Below, piece after piece: positions 7,591 to 13,388 of a stretch of DNA of 13,388 nucleotides; the first letter of the stretch is position 1, and each line of letters starts with the position of its first letter. This DNA is from Alphaproteobacteria bacterium (GTDB lineage Bacteria > Pseudomonadota > Alphaproteobacteria > Micropepsales > Micropepsaceae). The DNA lies in the NCBI GenBank assembly GCA_015654715.1, contig JAATGK010000166.1:1-13388 (forward strand), written 5' to 3'. The notes under the pieces are model-generated. The model made no database searches. It was given only the letters and a program-made list of their open reading frames with translations, and had not been told where the DNA came from. A program made the position numbers and the translations under genes.

Positions 7591-8151
7591 ATGATCCGCC
7601 TCGCTGCTGTTGCCGCCGCCGCCCTGATGCTCACCGGCTCTGCTCTCGCCGGGACCAATTTGAACTTCCCGGTCTTCACCGGAATCGCCGTGCATGGCGG
7701 CGGCCATGTGATCCTGCGTCACGGCAATGTGCAGCGCGTCACCGTCACCAAGGGCGATCTCAGCAAGGCCGATTTGCACATCACCGGCAACACCCTCGAC
7801 ATCAGCCCGTGCAAAAACGTGTGCTGGAACGTGGGCGAATTCGACGTGGAAATCATCTCGCCCAAGATCGAGGCGATCGAGGCCCATGGCGGCGGCGCGG
7901 TCGAGGCCACCGGCGATTTTCCCAAACAGTCCGTCCTCAGCATTCAGGCCCATGGCGGCGGCGCCATCGACACCCGCGCCATTCCGGCCGAGACCGTCAA
8001 TGTCGAAGCACACGGCGGCGGCGCCATCCGGCTGAAGGCCCTCACGACCATCAATGCCGAGGCCCACGGCGGCGGCGACATCACCTATACCGGCAACCCG
8101 GCGCATATCGCGGTTCAGACCCACGGCGGCGGTGCCATCAGCAAGGAATAA
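7591..8151 (+). CDS. Exported GIN/DUF2807-like beta-helix protein with six HGGG repeats
   Basis: A 186-residue protein with a clear signal peptide: MIR followed by a hydrophobic run and ALA at 18-20, with likely cleavage before G21. The rest alternates short beta strands with glycine turns in the manner of DUF2807 (putative adhesin head, GIN) proteins, including the FDVEIISPKIEAIEAHGGG segment. The tetrapeptide HGGG occurs at residues 35, 99, 121, 141, 159 and 178. The last five are 18-22 residues apart, as expected for successive rungs of a beta helix. C74 and C78 could form a disulfide after export. No lipobox or membrane anchor is visible, so it is probably periplasmic or secreted. The start at 7591 has GGAG six bases upstream (7581-7584) and gives a proper signal peptide; upstream in-frame starts at 7486 and 7552 add a non-signal extension. 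Family assignment is by pattern; function is unknown. Confidence 0.85.
   Translation: MIRLAAVAAAALMLTGSALAGTNLNFPVFTGIAVHGGGHVILRHGNVQRVTVTKGDLSKADLHITGNTLDISPCKNVCWNVGEFDVEIISPKIEAIEAHGGGAVEATGDFPKQSVLSIQAHGGGAIDTRAIPAETVNVEAHGGGAIRLKALTTINAEAHGGGDITYTGNPAHIAVQTHGGGAISKE
7693..8133 (+). repeat. Six HGGG-encoding units within the GIN-like gene
   Basis: The codons for His-Gly-Gly-Gly begin at 7693, 7885, 7951, 8011, 8065 and 8122. Each is CA(C/T)GGCGGCGG(C/T), usually followed by GCCATC or similar. The first unit stands apart by 64 residues; the other five are regularly spaced by 54-66 bases. The DNA between units is not conserved, so this is a protein-level structural repeat rather than a recent tandem DNA duplication or CRISPR. 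Confidence 0.85.
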
Positions 8152-8199
8152 CGGCGTCGCGGTGATCCTGCCGGTCTATCAGGCGATGATCCATCAATA

Positions 8200-8235
8200 A
8201 ACTGAAGGGTGCCAAACCGGCAGCGCCCTTCAGTT
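8200..8235. terminator. Terminator-like hairpin between convergent genes
   Basis: AACTGAAGGG at 8200-8209 pairs fully with CCCTTCAGTT at 8226-8235. The stem continues with TGCC (8210-8213) against GGCA (8219-8222) around a three-base bulge, closing a five-base loop. On the minus strand the hairpin is followed by TTATTG, a weak T-rich tail. On the plus strand no T-run follows. It lies 49 bp after the GIN-like stop and touches the stop codon of the second DUF805 gene, so it probably serves the leftward transcript best and may act in both directions. Confidence 0.55.
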
Positions 8236-8738
8236 CAATCCAGCGGATCGGGGCCGTAGTCGTTGGGACCGGCGGTCCCGCGCAAAAAAAGCAACTCAAT
8301 GCCCCCCAAAATCGCCAGTAGCGCGGCGAAGATGGATATTGCATTCCAATCGAAGCCAAATGCGCCGAAAACGCGACCAAGGTCGAGCGCGGGCAGCCCC
8401 GCGGCCATTTTCCATATTTCGAGCCCACACGGGATCACGAGGTACGGCATCAGCCACCACGCGCTCTTGTCCCGGTCGTGCAGGCGTTTGGTATAGACCG
8501 ATGCGCACGACAGCAGATAAGCCGCAAACAAAATCAAAAAGAGGAGCAGTAAGCCGACCTTCGGCCCCGTATCGGCCTGTTTGAAGGCCTCGCTTTGGCA
8601 GTCCTCGATGCATTCATGCCAGTTCAAACCGAGCACAAACAGGACGCCGTTCACGGTTTGCCAAACCAGCGTGACAGCAAGAAATAACCACATCTTGGCG
8701 CGGTTGATGCGACCGGAAAATCCAAACAGGTAGTGCAT
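8235..8738 (-). CDS. DUF805 family membrane protein (copy 2)
   Basis: A 167-residue inner-membrane protein of unknown role. It shares the DUF805 signatures with copy 1: YLFGFSGRINRAKMW (3-17), YTKRLHDR (82-89) with SAWW (92-95), and NDYGPDPLD at the very end (159-167). Hydrophobic segments at about 18-38, 61-81, 95-109 and 133-152 suggest four membrane passes. The loop between the first two has cysteines C43 and C47 in ECIEDC. It lacks the C-terminal tail of copy 1. The start at 8738 has a GAGGGGG-type ribosome binding site five or fewer bases upstream and begins at the family motif; upstream in-frame starts add unrelated residues. It lies 55 bp after folC on the same strand, with no terminator visible in the gap, so it may be read from the accD-folC transcript. 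Confidence 0.88.
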   Translation of the reverse strand: MHYLFGFSGRINRAKMWLFLAVTLVWQTVNGVLFVLGLNWHECIEDCQSEAFKQADTGPKVGLLLLFLILFAAYLLSCASVYTKRLHDRDKSAWWLMPYLVIPCGLEIWKMAAGLPALDLGRVFGAFGFDWNAISIFAALLAILGGIELLFLRGTAGPNDYGPDPLD

Positions 8739-8793
8739 GATGCCCCCTCGCATGCCCCAAGGGATTATTGCACCGAACGACAACAGTTAGAAG

Positions 8794-10095
8794 TCACCCG
8801 TTCTCCGCCAGGATACTTCCCGCCAAATACAGCGAGCCGCAGATGAGGATGCGCGGCGGATCGTCTTCGTCGTCCATGCGGGACATCGCGGCGACTTGCA
8901 GCATGGCGTCTTCGACGCTTTCGCCCGGCGAAGCTTCCAAACCGGCACAGCGGGCGCGATCGTACAGCGCGCCGGGACCGAGCGTGTTGTCCTCGCCCGG
9001 AATGGCGACGGTGACGACGTAGCGCGCCAGTCCGCGGAAGGCCGAGAAGAAACCGACCGAATCCTTGTTCGCCAGCATGCCGCTGATCAGATACAGCGGC
9101 TTCTCGGCACGCTCTTCGAGATCGGCCATGGCGCGCGCGATGGCCGCGGCGCCGTGCGGATTGTGGCCGCCATCGAGCCACACCTCGGCCCCTTTGGGTG
9201 CGATGTCGATCAGCGGGCCAAAGGTGAGACGCTGCATCCGTGCCGGCCATTCGACGGTCCGCAGACCTTTTTCGATCGCCGCATCGCTCACCCATTCGGA
9301 TTGGCGCAGCGCCGCGATGGCGGTGGCGGCATTCTCGATCTGATGGCGGCCGACCAGGCGCGGCAACGGTAAGTCCAGCAAACCATTCAGGTCCTGATAG
9401 ACCATGCGGCCGTGTTCCTGATGGGCGGAGAAATCCTGCCCGAACACGAGCACCGGCGCCCCCAGCGCATCGGCACGGCTGACAATCACCTCACGCGGGA
9501 TGTCTTCCTGCGGACCGACGATCACCGGCGAGCCGCGTTTGATGATGCCCGCCTTCTCCGCCGCGATACCGCCGATGTCGGTGCCGAGAAACTCGGCGTG
9601 ATCGAGGCCGATCGGCGTGATGACGGCGATACGCGGATGTTCGATGACGTTGGTGGCGTCGTATTTGCCGCCAAGCCCCACTTCCATCACCAGCGCGTCG
9701 GCCTTGTGGCGCGCGAATGCCAGGATGGCAGCGGCGGTGGTGATCTCGAAAAAGGTGATCGGCGCCCCGTTGTTGACGGTTTCGCACTCTTCCAGAAGCG
9801 CCGCGAGTTCGCTTTCGCTGATGATCGAACCGGCAAGACGGATGCGCTCGTGAAAGTGCACCAGATGCGGCGAGGAATAGACGTGAACCTTCAGCCCCTC
9901 GGCTTCCAGCATGGCGCGGGCAAAGGCGCAGGTCGAGCCTTTGCCGTTGGTGCCGGCGACATGAATTACCGGCGGCAGGCGCCTTTCGGGATGGCCGAGT
10001 TGCGCCAAAAGCCGCGTCACGCGGTCGAGCACAAGGTCGATCTTCTTGGGATGCAGCTTGAGCAGACGTTCCAGGATGGTGTCGCTGCCGCTCAT
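8794..10095 (-). CDS. folC: Bifunctional dihydrofolate synthase / folylpolyglutamate synthase
   Basis: A 433-residue cytoplasmic Mur-ligase-type enzyme that joins glutamate to dihydropteroate and extends the glutamate tail of folates using ATP. The P-loop is HVAGTNGKGST at 45-55. SSPHLVHFHERIRL at 74-87 matches the folate-binding loop region. EVGLGGKYDATN at 138-149, LDHAEFLG at 164-171 and EKAGIIK at 180-186 are standard FolC signatures, and DGGHNPHGA at 308-316 marks the C-terminal domain. The lysine in GGKYDATN is usually arginine in relatives I remember, a conservative change. The ATG shares one base with the accD stop (TAATG), with GGAG four bases upstream, so translation is likely coupled to accD. 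Confidence 0.97.
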   Translation of the reverse strand: MSGSDTILERLLKLHPKKIDLVLDRVTRLLAQLGHPERRLPPVIHVAGTNGKGSTCAFARAMLEAEGLKVHVYSSPHLVHFHERIRLAGSIISESELAALLEECETVNNGAPITFFEITTAAAILAFARHKADALVMEVGLGGKYDATNVIEHPRIAVITPIGLDHAEFLGTDIGGIAAEKAGIIKRGSPVIVGPQEDIPREVIVSRADALGAPVLVFGQDFSAHQEHGRMVYQDLNGLLDLPLPRLVGRHQIENAATAIAALRQSEWVSDAAIEKGLRTVEWPARMQRLTFGPLIDIAPKGAEVWLDGGHNPHGAAAIARAMADLEERAEKPLYLISGMLANKDSVGFFSAFRGLARYVVTVAIPGEDNTLGPGALYDRARCAGLEASPGESVEDAMLQVAAMSRMDDEDDPPRILICGSLYLAGSILAENG

Positions 10096-11030
10096 TATGC
10101 TCCGTTTCCGGCCGGCAGGCGCGCCACGGCGCTCGAAATCACGCGCGGCGGCAGCGGCAAAACCGCGTGCGGCTTGGATTTCTTCATCAACATGTGCAGC
10201 ACCTTCGACAGCGTGGCACGTAGTTCCTTGCGGTTCACCACCATGTCGATCATGCCATGCTGCAATAGATACTCCGCCCGCTGATAACCTTCGGGGAGCT
10301 GCTCGCGCACGGCATTGGCGGTGACGCGCTGGCCGGCGAACCCGATCAGTGCATTGGGCTCGGCAATATGGATGTCGCCGAGCTGGGCATACGACGCGCT
10401 GACGCCGCCGGTGGTGGGATCGGTGAGCACGACGATATAGGGCAAATCGGCATCGCGCAGCATATCGACGGCGATGGTCACGCGCGGCATCTGCATCAGC
10501 GACAAGACGCCTTCCTGCATGCGCGCGCCGCCGGAAGCGACGAACAGGATGAAGGGACGGCTTTCGTCGACCGCGAGCTGCATCGCATTGACCAGCGCCT
10601 CGCCGACGCCCATGCCGAGCGAACCGCCCATGAAGTCGAACGGCTGCACCGCCACCATCACCGGCAAACCGTCGAGCGTGCCGCGGGCGGCGGACAAAGC
10701 GTCGATGCGCCCGGTCTTGGAACGGGCTTCTCGGATGCGATCGGAATAGCGCTTCTCGTCGCGGAAACGGAGCGGATCGGGCGCCACTTCCGGCGGGATC
10801 AATTCCTCAAAGGCGCCGTTGTCGAACACTTGCGCAAAACGCTCGGCCGGGCCGATGCGCATGTGATGACCGCATTGCGGACAGACGTAGAGCGCTTGCA
10901 CCAGATCGCGGTGGAAGATCATCTCGCCGCAGGCCGGACATTTGCGCCAGAGATTGTCGGGCGTCGCGGACTTGACCGCGCCGATCAGACTTTTGATCCG
11001 GGGACGGACAAAATTTGTGAGCCAGCTCAT
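10095..11030 (-). CDS. accD: Acetyl-CoA carboxylase carboxyltransferase subunit beta
   Basis: A 311-residue subunit that, with AccA, moves the carboxyl group from biotin on AccB to acetyl-CoA, giving malonyl-CoA for fatty acid synthesis. The N-terminal zinc ribbon is complete: C31-x2-C34 and C50-x2-C53. The crotonase-type core shows DFMGGSLGMGVGEALV (132-147), SGGARMQEG (166-174), GGVSAS (208-213) and GFAGQRV (230-236). The N-terminus MSWLTNFVRPRI matches the family start. The ribosome binding site is poor: the nearest GGAG is 13 bases upstream. It runs straight into folC (one-base overlap). The 155 bp upstream of it, after trpA, are largely filled by the REP-like composite element, and I found no clear promoter there. 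Confidence 0.97.
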   Translation of the reverse strand: MSWLTNFVRPRIKSLIGAVKSATPDNLWRKCPACGEMIFHRDLVQALYVCPQCGHHMRIGPAERFAQVFDNGAFEELIPPEVAPDPLRFRDEKRYSDRIREARSKTGRIDALSAARGTLDGLPVMVAVQPFDFMGGSLGMGVGEALVNAMQLAVDESRPFILFVASGGARMQEGVLSLMQMPRVTIAVDMLRDADLPYIVVLTDPTTGGVSASYAQLGDIHIAEPNALIGFAGQRVTANAVREQLPEGYQRAEYLLQHGMIDMVVNRKELRATLSKVLHMLMKKSKPHAVLPLPPRVISSAVARLPAGNGA

Positions 11031-11050
11031 GGGTGTATCTTAACTCCGCT

Positions 11051-11174
11051 GTCATGCCCCGCAACTGCGGGGCACCCAGGTTTCGCCTGATTAACGCCCG
11101 AAAATTGGAATTCTTCCCAATTTCCCGGCGTTATTCCGCTCCCAACTCGATGGCCCTCATTTGCGGGCCATGAC
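11051..11174. repeat. BIME/MITE-like composite: two inverted REP-like units around a hairpin
   Basis: Unit 1 on the plus strand (11051-11080) and unit 2 on the minus strand (11174-11145) match at 23 of 30 bases when aligned by eye. Each begins GTCATG and contains CCCGCAA. Unit 1 folds as GCCCCGCA-AC-TGCGGGGC (11056-11073). Unit 2 keeps the same stem apart from one G/A mismatch, with a swapped base pair (C-G to G-C) at its second position. Between the units lies a further hairpin at 11092-11133. The arrangement is symmetric overall. The GTCATG...CATC-AG layout resembles, from memory, intergenic palindromes frequent in alphaproteobacteria. No ORF is inside. Confidence 0.75.
11092..11133. repeat. 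Central hairpin of the composite element
   Basis: TAACGCC at 11092-11098 pairs with GGCGTTA at 11127-11133, and AAATTGG at 11102-11108 pairs with CCAATTT at 11117-11123. A three-by-three internal mismatch separates the two arms and the loop is eight bases (11109-11116). There is no T-run after either side, so it is not a standard terminator. It sits in the probable leader of accD. Confidence 0.7.
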
Positions 11175-11185
11175 AATCGGGAAAA

Positions 11186-11983
11186 CTATCCTCTCGCCGC
11201 GTGCACCGCTTGGCCGAGTTCGGCGCAATAGGCGATAACATCGTCAACACTTGCACCCGACGCGATGCGGTCGACGATGGCCGATCCGATCACCGCCGCA
11301 TCGGCGAACGCGGCCACTGCCGCGGCCCGCTCCGGCGTCTTGATGCCGAAACCGACGGCGCAGGGAAGCGCGGTTGCGGCTTGCAGTCTAGCCACTGCGG
11401 CGCGAACGTCATCCTCGGCGAAGCTTTTTGTTCCGGTCACCCCGGTGATCGAAACGTAGTAGAGGAAGCCACCGGCCCCATTCAGAATGGTTTTCAGGCG
11501 CGCGTCGTCGGTCGTTGGTGTGGCCAAACGGACAATGTCAAGCCCATGGGAAATGGCCGGAATGCGCAAAACTTCGTCCTCTTCCGGCGGCAGATCAACG
11601 GTGATGAGGCCATCGACGCCCGCTTCGGCCGCATCTTTGACAAAACGCGCCGTGCCGTATTTGTGAATCGGATTGTAGTAGCCCATCAGCACCAGCGGCG
11701 TCTTCGCATGCACCTTGCGGAAGCGGCGCACCAGTTCGAGCACTTTGATCAGCGTCATGCCCGCCTTCAGCGCGCGCTGCGACGACGCCTGAATCGCCGG
11801 ACCATCGGCCATCGGATCGGAGAACGGCACGCCCAGCTCGATCAGATCGGCCCCGGCGCTGGGAAGCTTTTCCAAAAGCGCAGCGGTGATCTCGGCACCC
11901 GGATCGCCCGCGGTGACGAAGGGAATGAAGGCGGCGCGGTTCTGTTTGCGCAGTTCTTCGAAACGGGCGGCGATGCGGCTCAT
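11186..11983 (-). CDS. trpA: Tryptophan synthase alpha chain
   Basis: A 265-residue TIM-barrel protein that cleaves indole-3-glycerol phosphate to indole and glyceraldehyde-3-phosphate; the indole passes by tunnel to TrpB in the alpha2beta2 complex. The catalytic residues fall at the same numbers as in the Salmonella enzyme: E49 in [11 protein letters not shown] and D60 in MADGPAIQ. Other signatures are [10 protein letters not shown] (19-28), [21 protein letters not shown] and VGFGIKTPE, the last forming part of the phosphate-binding region. The ATG overlaps the trpB stop by four bases (ATGA), and GGGAG lies seven bases upstream within trpB. This predicts coupled, stoichiometric production of the two chains. 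Confidence 0.98.
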   Translation of the reverse strand: MSRIAARFEELRKQNRAAFIPFVTAGDPGAEITAALLEKLPSAGADLIELGVPFSDPMADGPAIQASSQRALKAGMTLIKVLELVRRFRKVHAKTPLVLMGYYNPIHKYGTARFVKDAAEAGVDGLITVDLPPEEDEVLRIPAISHGLDIVRLATPTTDDARLKTILNGAGGFLYYVSITGVTGTKSFAEDDVRAAVARLQAATALPCAVGFGIKTPERAAAVAAFADAAVIGSAIVDRIASGASVDDVIAYCAELGQAVHAARG

Positions 11984-13197
11984 ATCTTTTCTCCCAGCAC
12001 GGCCGCGACCGTGTTCGCATCTTTGTCGCCGCGGCCCGAGAGGCAGGCGATGATGATCTTGTCCTTGTCCATTTCCTTGGCGATGCGCATCACATGGGCG
12101 ATGGCGTGCGAGGATTCCAGCGCCGGAATGATGCCTTCCAATCGCGATAGCGCCATGAATGCTTCCACCGCCTGCTTGTCGGTGATCGAGAAGTATTTGA
12201 CGCGGCCGCTATCGCGCAGCCAGGAATGCTCGGGACCGACGCCGGGGTAATCGAGGCCGGCGGAAATCGAATGGGCTTCGATGATCTGGCCGTCAGCGTC
12301 TTGCAGCAGATAAGAGCGCTGGCCGTGCAAAACGCCGGGCTCGCCCTTCGACAGCGTGGCGGCGTGGAACGGGGTATCGATGCCCTTGCCCGCCGCTTCG
12401 ACGCCGTGGATTTCGACTTCGGGATCGTCGAGGAAGGGATGGAACATGCCGATGGCATTGGAGCCGCCGCCGACGCAGGCGGTGATGAGATCGGGCAAAC
12501 GGCCTTCGCGGTCGAGAATTTGCGCCCGGGTCTCGACACCGATGACGGATTGGAAATCGCGCACCATGCCGGGATAAGGATGCGGACCGGCGGCGGTGCC
12601 GATCATGTAAAAGGTGTCGCTGACGTTGGAGACCCAATCGCGCATCGCCTCGTTCATCGCATCCTTCAAGGTGCGCGATCCGGATTTTACCGGGCGGACT
12701 TCGGCGCCCAACAGACGCATGCGGAAGACATTGGCCTTCTGGCGCTCGACATCGACCTCGCCCATGTAGACGACGCAAGGAAAACCGAAGCGCGCGGCCA
12801 CGGTCGCGGTCGCGACGCCATGCATACCGGCGCCGGTCTCGGCAATCAGCCGCGTCTTGCCCATGCGGCGGGCGAGCAGGACCTGGCCGAGGCAGTTGTT
12901 GATCTTGTGTGCGCCGGTGTGGTTGAGGTCTTCGCGCTTGAGATAAATTTTCGCGCCCGCAAGATTGGCGGTGAGACGCTCGGCGAAATAAAGCGGGCTC
13001 TCGCGGCCGACGTAATGCTTGAGCAGGCCCTTCAGCTCGGCGTGATAGGCCGGATCGGCCTTCGCCGCTTCGTACGCTTTTTCGAGCTCGAGGATCAGCG
13101 GCATCAAGGTTTCGGCGACATAACGGCCGCCATAAGCGCCGAAATGGCCGTCGATGTCGGGACCGGTGCGATAGGAATTGGGGGGAACCTTGCTCAC
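11980..13197 (-). CDS. trpB: Tryptophan synthase beta chain (GTG start)
   Basis: A 405-residue PLP enzyme that condenses indole from TrpA with serine to give tryptophan. The PLP lysine is K98 in HTGAHKINN, the catalytic glutamate is E120 in AETGAGMHG, and the phosphate-binding loop is GGGSN at 243-247. [15 protein letters not shown] at 19-33 is the usual N-terminal signature. The frame is open further upstream, but that arginine-rich stretch is the out-of-frame shadow of trpF. GTG at 13197 is chosen because AAGGAGG lies nine bases upstream, it overlaps the trpF stop as GTGA, and the product then has normal length. It forms a tightly coupled trpF-trpB-trpA run. Confidence 0.98.
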   Translation of the reverse strand: MSKVPPNSYRTGPDIDGHFGAYGGRYVAETLMPLILELEKAYEAAKADPAYHAELKGLLKHYVGRESPLYFAERLTANLAGAKIYLKREDLNHTGAHKINNCLGQVLLARRMGKTRLIAETGAGMHGVATATVAARFGFPCVVYMGEVDVERQKANVFRMRLLGAEVRPVKSGSRTLKDAMNEAMRDWVSNVSDTFYMIGTAAGPHPYPGMVRDFQSVIGVETRAQILDREGRLPDLITACVGGGSNAIGMFHPFLDDPEVEIHGVEAAGKGIDTPFHAATLSKGEPGVLHGQRSYLLQDADGQIIEAHSISAGLDYPGVGPEHSWLRDSGRVKYFSITDKQAVEAFMALSRLEGIIPALESSHAIAHVMRIAKEMDKDKIIIACLSGRGDKDANTVAAVLGEKI

Positions 13198-13388
13198 GAT
13201 AGCGCGCCTCCTTGATTGCGGGCGGCAGATACGAATGCGGCGATAAGCTCGGGACTTTTGACGCCGGGTGCGGTTTCGACGCCCGAGGACACGTCGACGC
13301 CGGGGGCACCGGAGGCCGCCACAGCCCGCGCCAAATTTTCGGGGTTGAGACCGCCGGCGAGCAGCCACGGCCGAAAAACCTTGCGGCC
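13194..13388 (-). CDS. trpF: Phosphoribosylanthranilate isomerase, C-terminal 64 residues (5' end outside window)
   Basis: Only the C-terminal end is visible, in frame from the window edge to TGA at 13194-13196. [15 protein letters not shown] and [20 protein letters not shown] are the hallmark C-terminal phosphate-binding segments of TrpF, a TIM-barrel enzyme that isomerises phosphoribosylanthranilate in tryptophan synthesis. The stop overlaps the GTG start of trpB by four bases, and the trpB ribosome binding site lies within the last trpF codons. The rest of the gene must lie to the right of the window. Confidence 0.93.
   Translation of the reverse strand, partial: GRKVFRPWLLAGGLNPENLARAVAASGAPGVDVSSGVETAPGVKSPELIAAFVSAARNQGGALS
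13207..13213 (-). promoter_or_regulatory. Strong ribosome binding site for trpB
   Basis: AAGGAGG on the minus strand, inside the last codons of trpF and nine bases before the GTG at 13197. It settles the trpB start against the longer open frame that reaches 13368. Confidence 0.85.

Noticed and set aside
7885..8133. CRISPR-like or tandem DNA repeat
   Set aside because: Only short CA(C/T)GGCGGCGG cores recur, in frame inside a protein; the intervals differ in length and there are no spacers of uniform size.
13198..13368. N-terminal extension of the trpB frame up to 13368
   Set aside because: The stretch is arginine-rich and lies out of frame over the real trpF C-terminus; the strong AAGGAGG and the GTGA overlap fix the start at 13197.

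Overview
The window is a GC-rich stretch of bacterial chromosome, almost certainly from an alphaproteobacterium. The evidence is the pairing of an addB-addA-trxA run with a converging trpF-trpB-trpA-accD-folC run, a gene neighbourhood I know from many alphaproteobacteria. The alphaproteobacterial style of the AddAB proteins and a CTTGAC-N17-CTAGAT promoter fit this. I cannot place the genus from sequence alone.

Left part, plus strand (1-6527): the 3' portion of addB (its 5' end lies outside the window), complete addA joined by an ATGA overlap, then trxA 30 bp later. trxA appears to have its own promoter inside the last codons of addA. AddA and AddB form the helicase-nuclease that processes double-strand breaks. 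Thioredoxin is a cytoplasmic disulfide reductase.

Middle part (6528-8793) is an accessory insert between trxA and folC, genes that often face each other directly in related genomes. It holds two minus-strand DUF805-type membrane proteins that look like diverged duplicates. Between them lies a plus-strand gene for a small exported protein with six HGGG repeats, resembling the DUF2807/GIN beta-helix families. A palindromic repeat follows trxA, a terminator-like hairpin separates the exported protein from the second DUF805 gene, and 365 bp without a convincing gene separates the exported protein from the first.

Right part, minus strand (8794-13388), read right to left: the 3' end of trpF, then trpB, trpA, accD and folC. 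The overlaps (GTGA, ATGA, TAATG) indicate translational coupling within trpFBA and within accD-folC. TrpF, TrpB and TrpA carry out late steps of tryptophan synthesis. AccD is the carboxyltransferase beta subunit of acetyl-CoA carboxylase, and FolC makes dihydrofolate and folylpolyglutamate.

The trpA-accD gap contains a compact symmetric element: two inverted REP-like units around a central hairpin. I found no CRISPR array, tRNA, rRNA, transposase or obvious new defence system. The most unusual content is the middle cassette and the REP-like composite.
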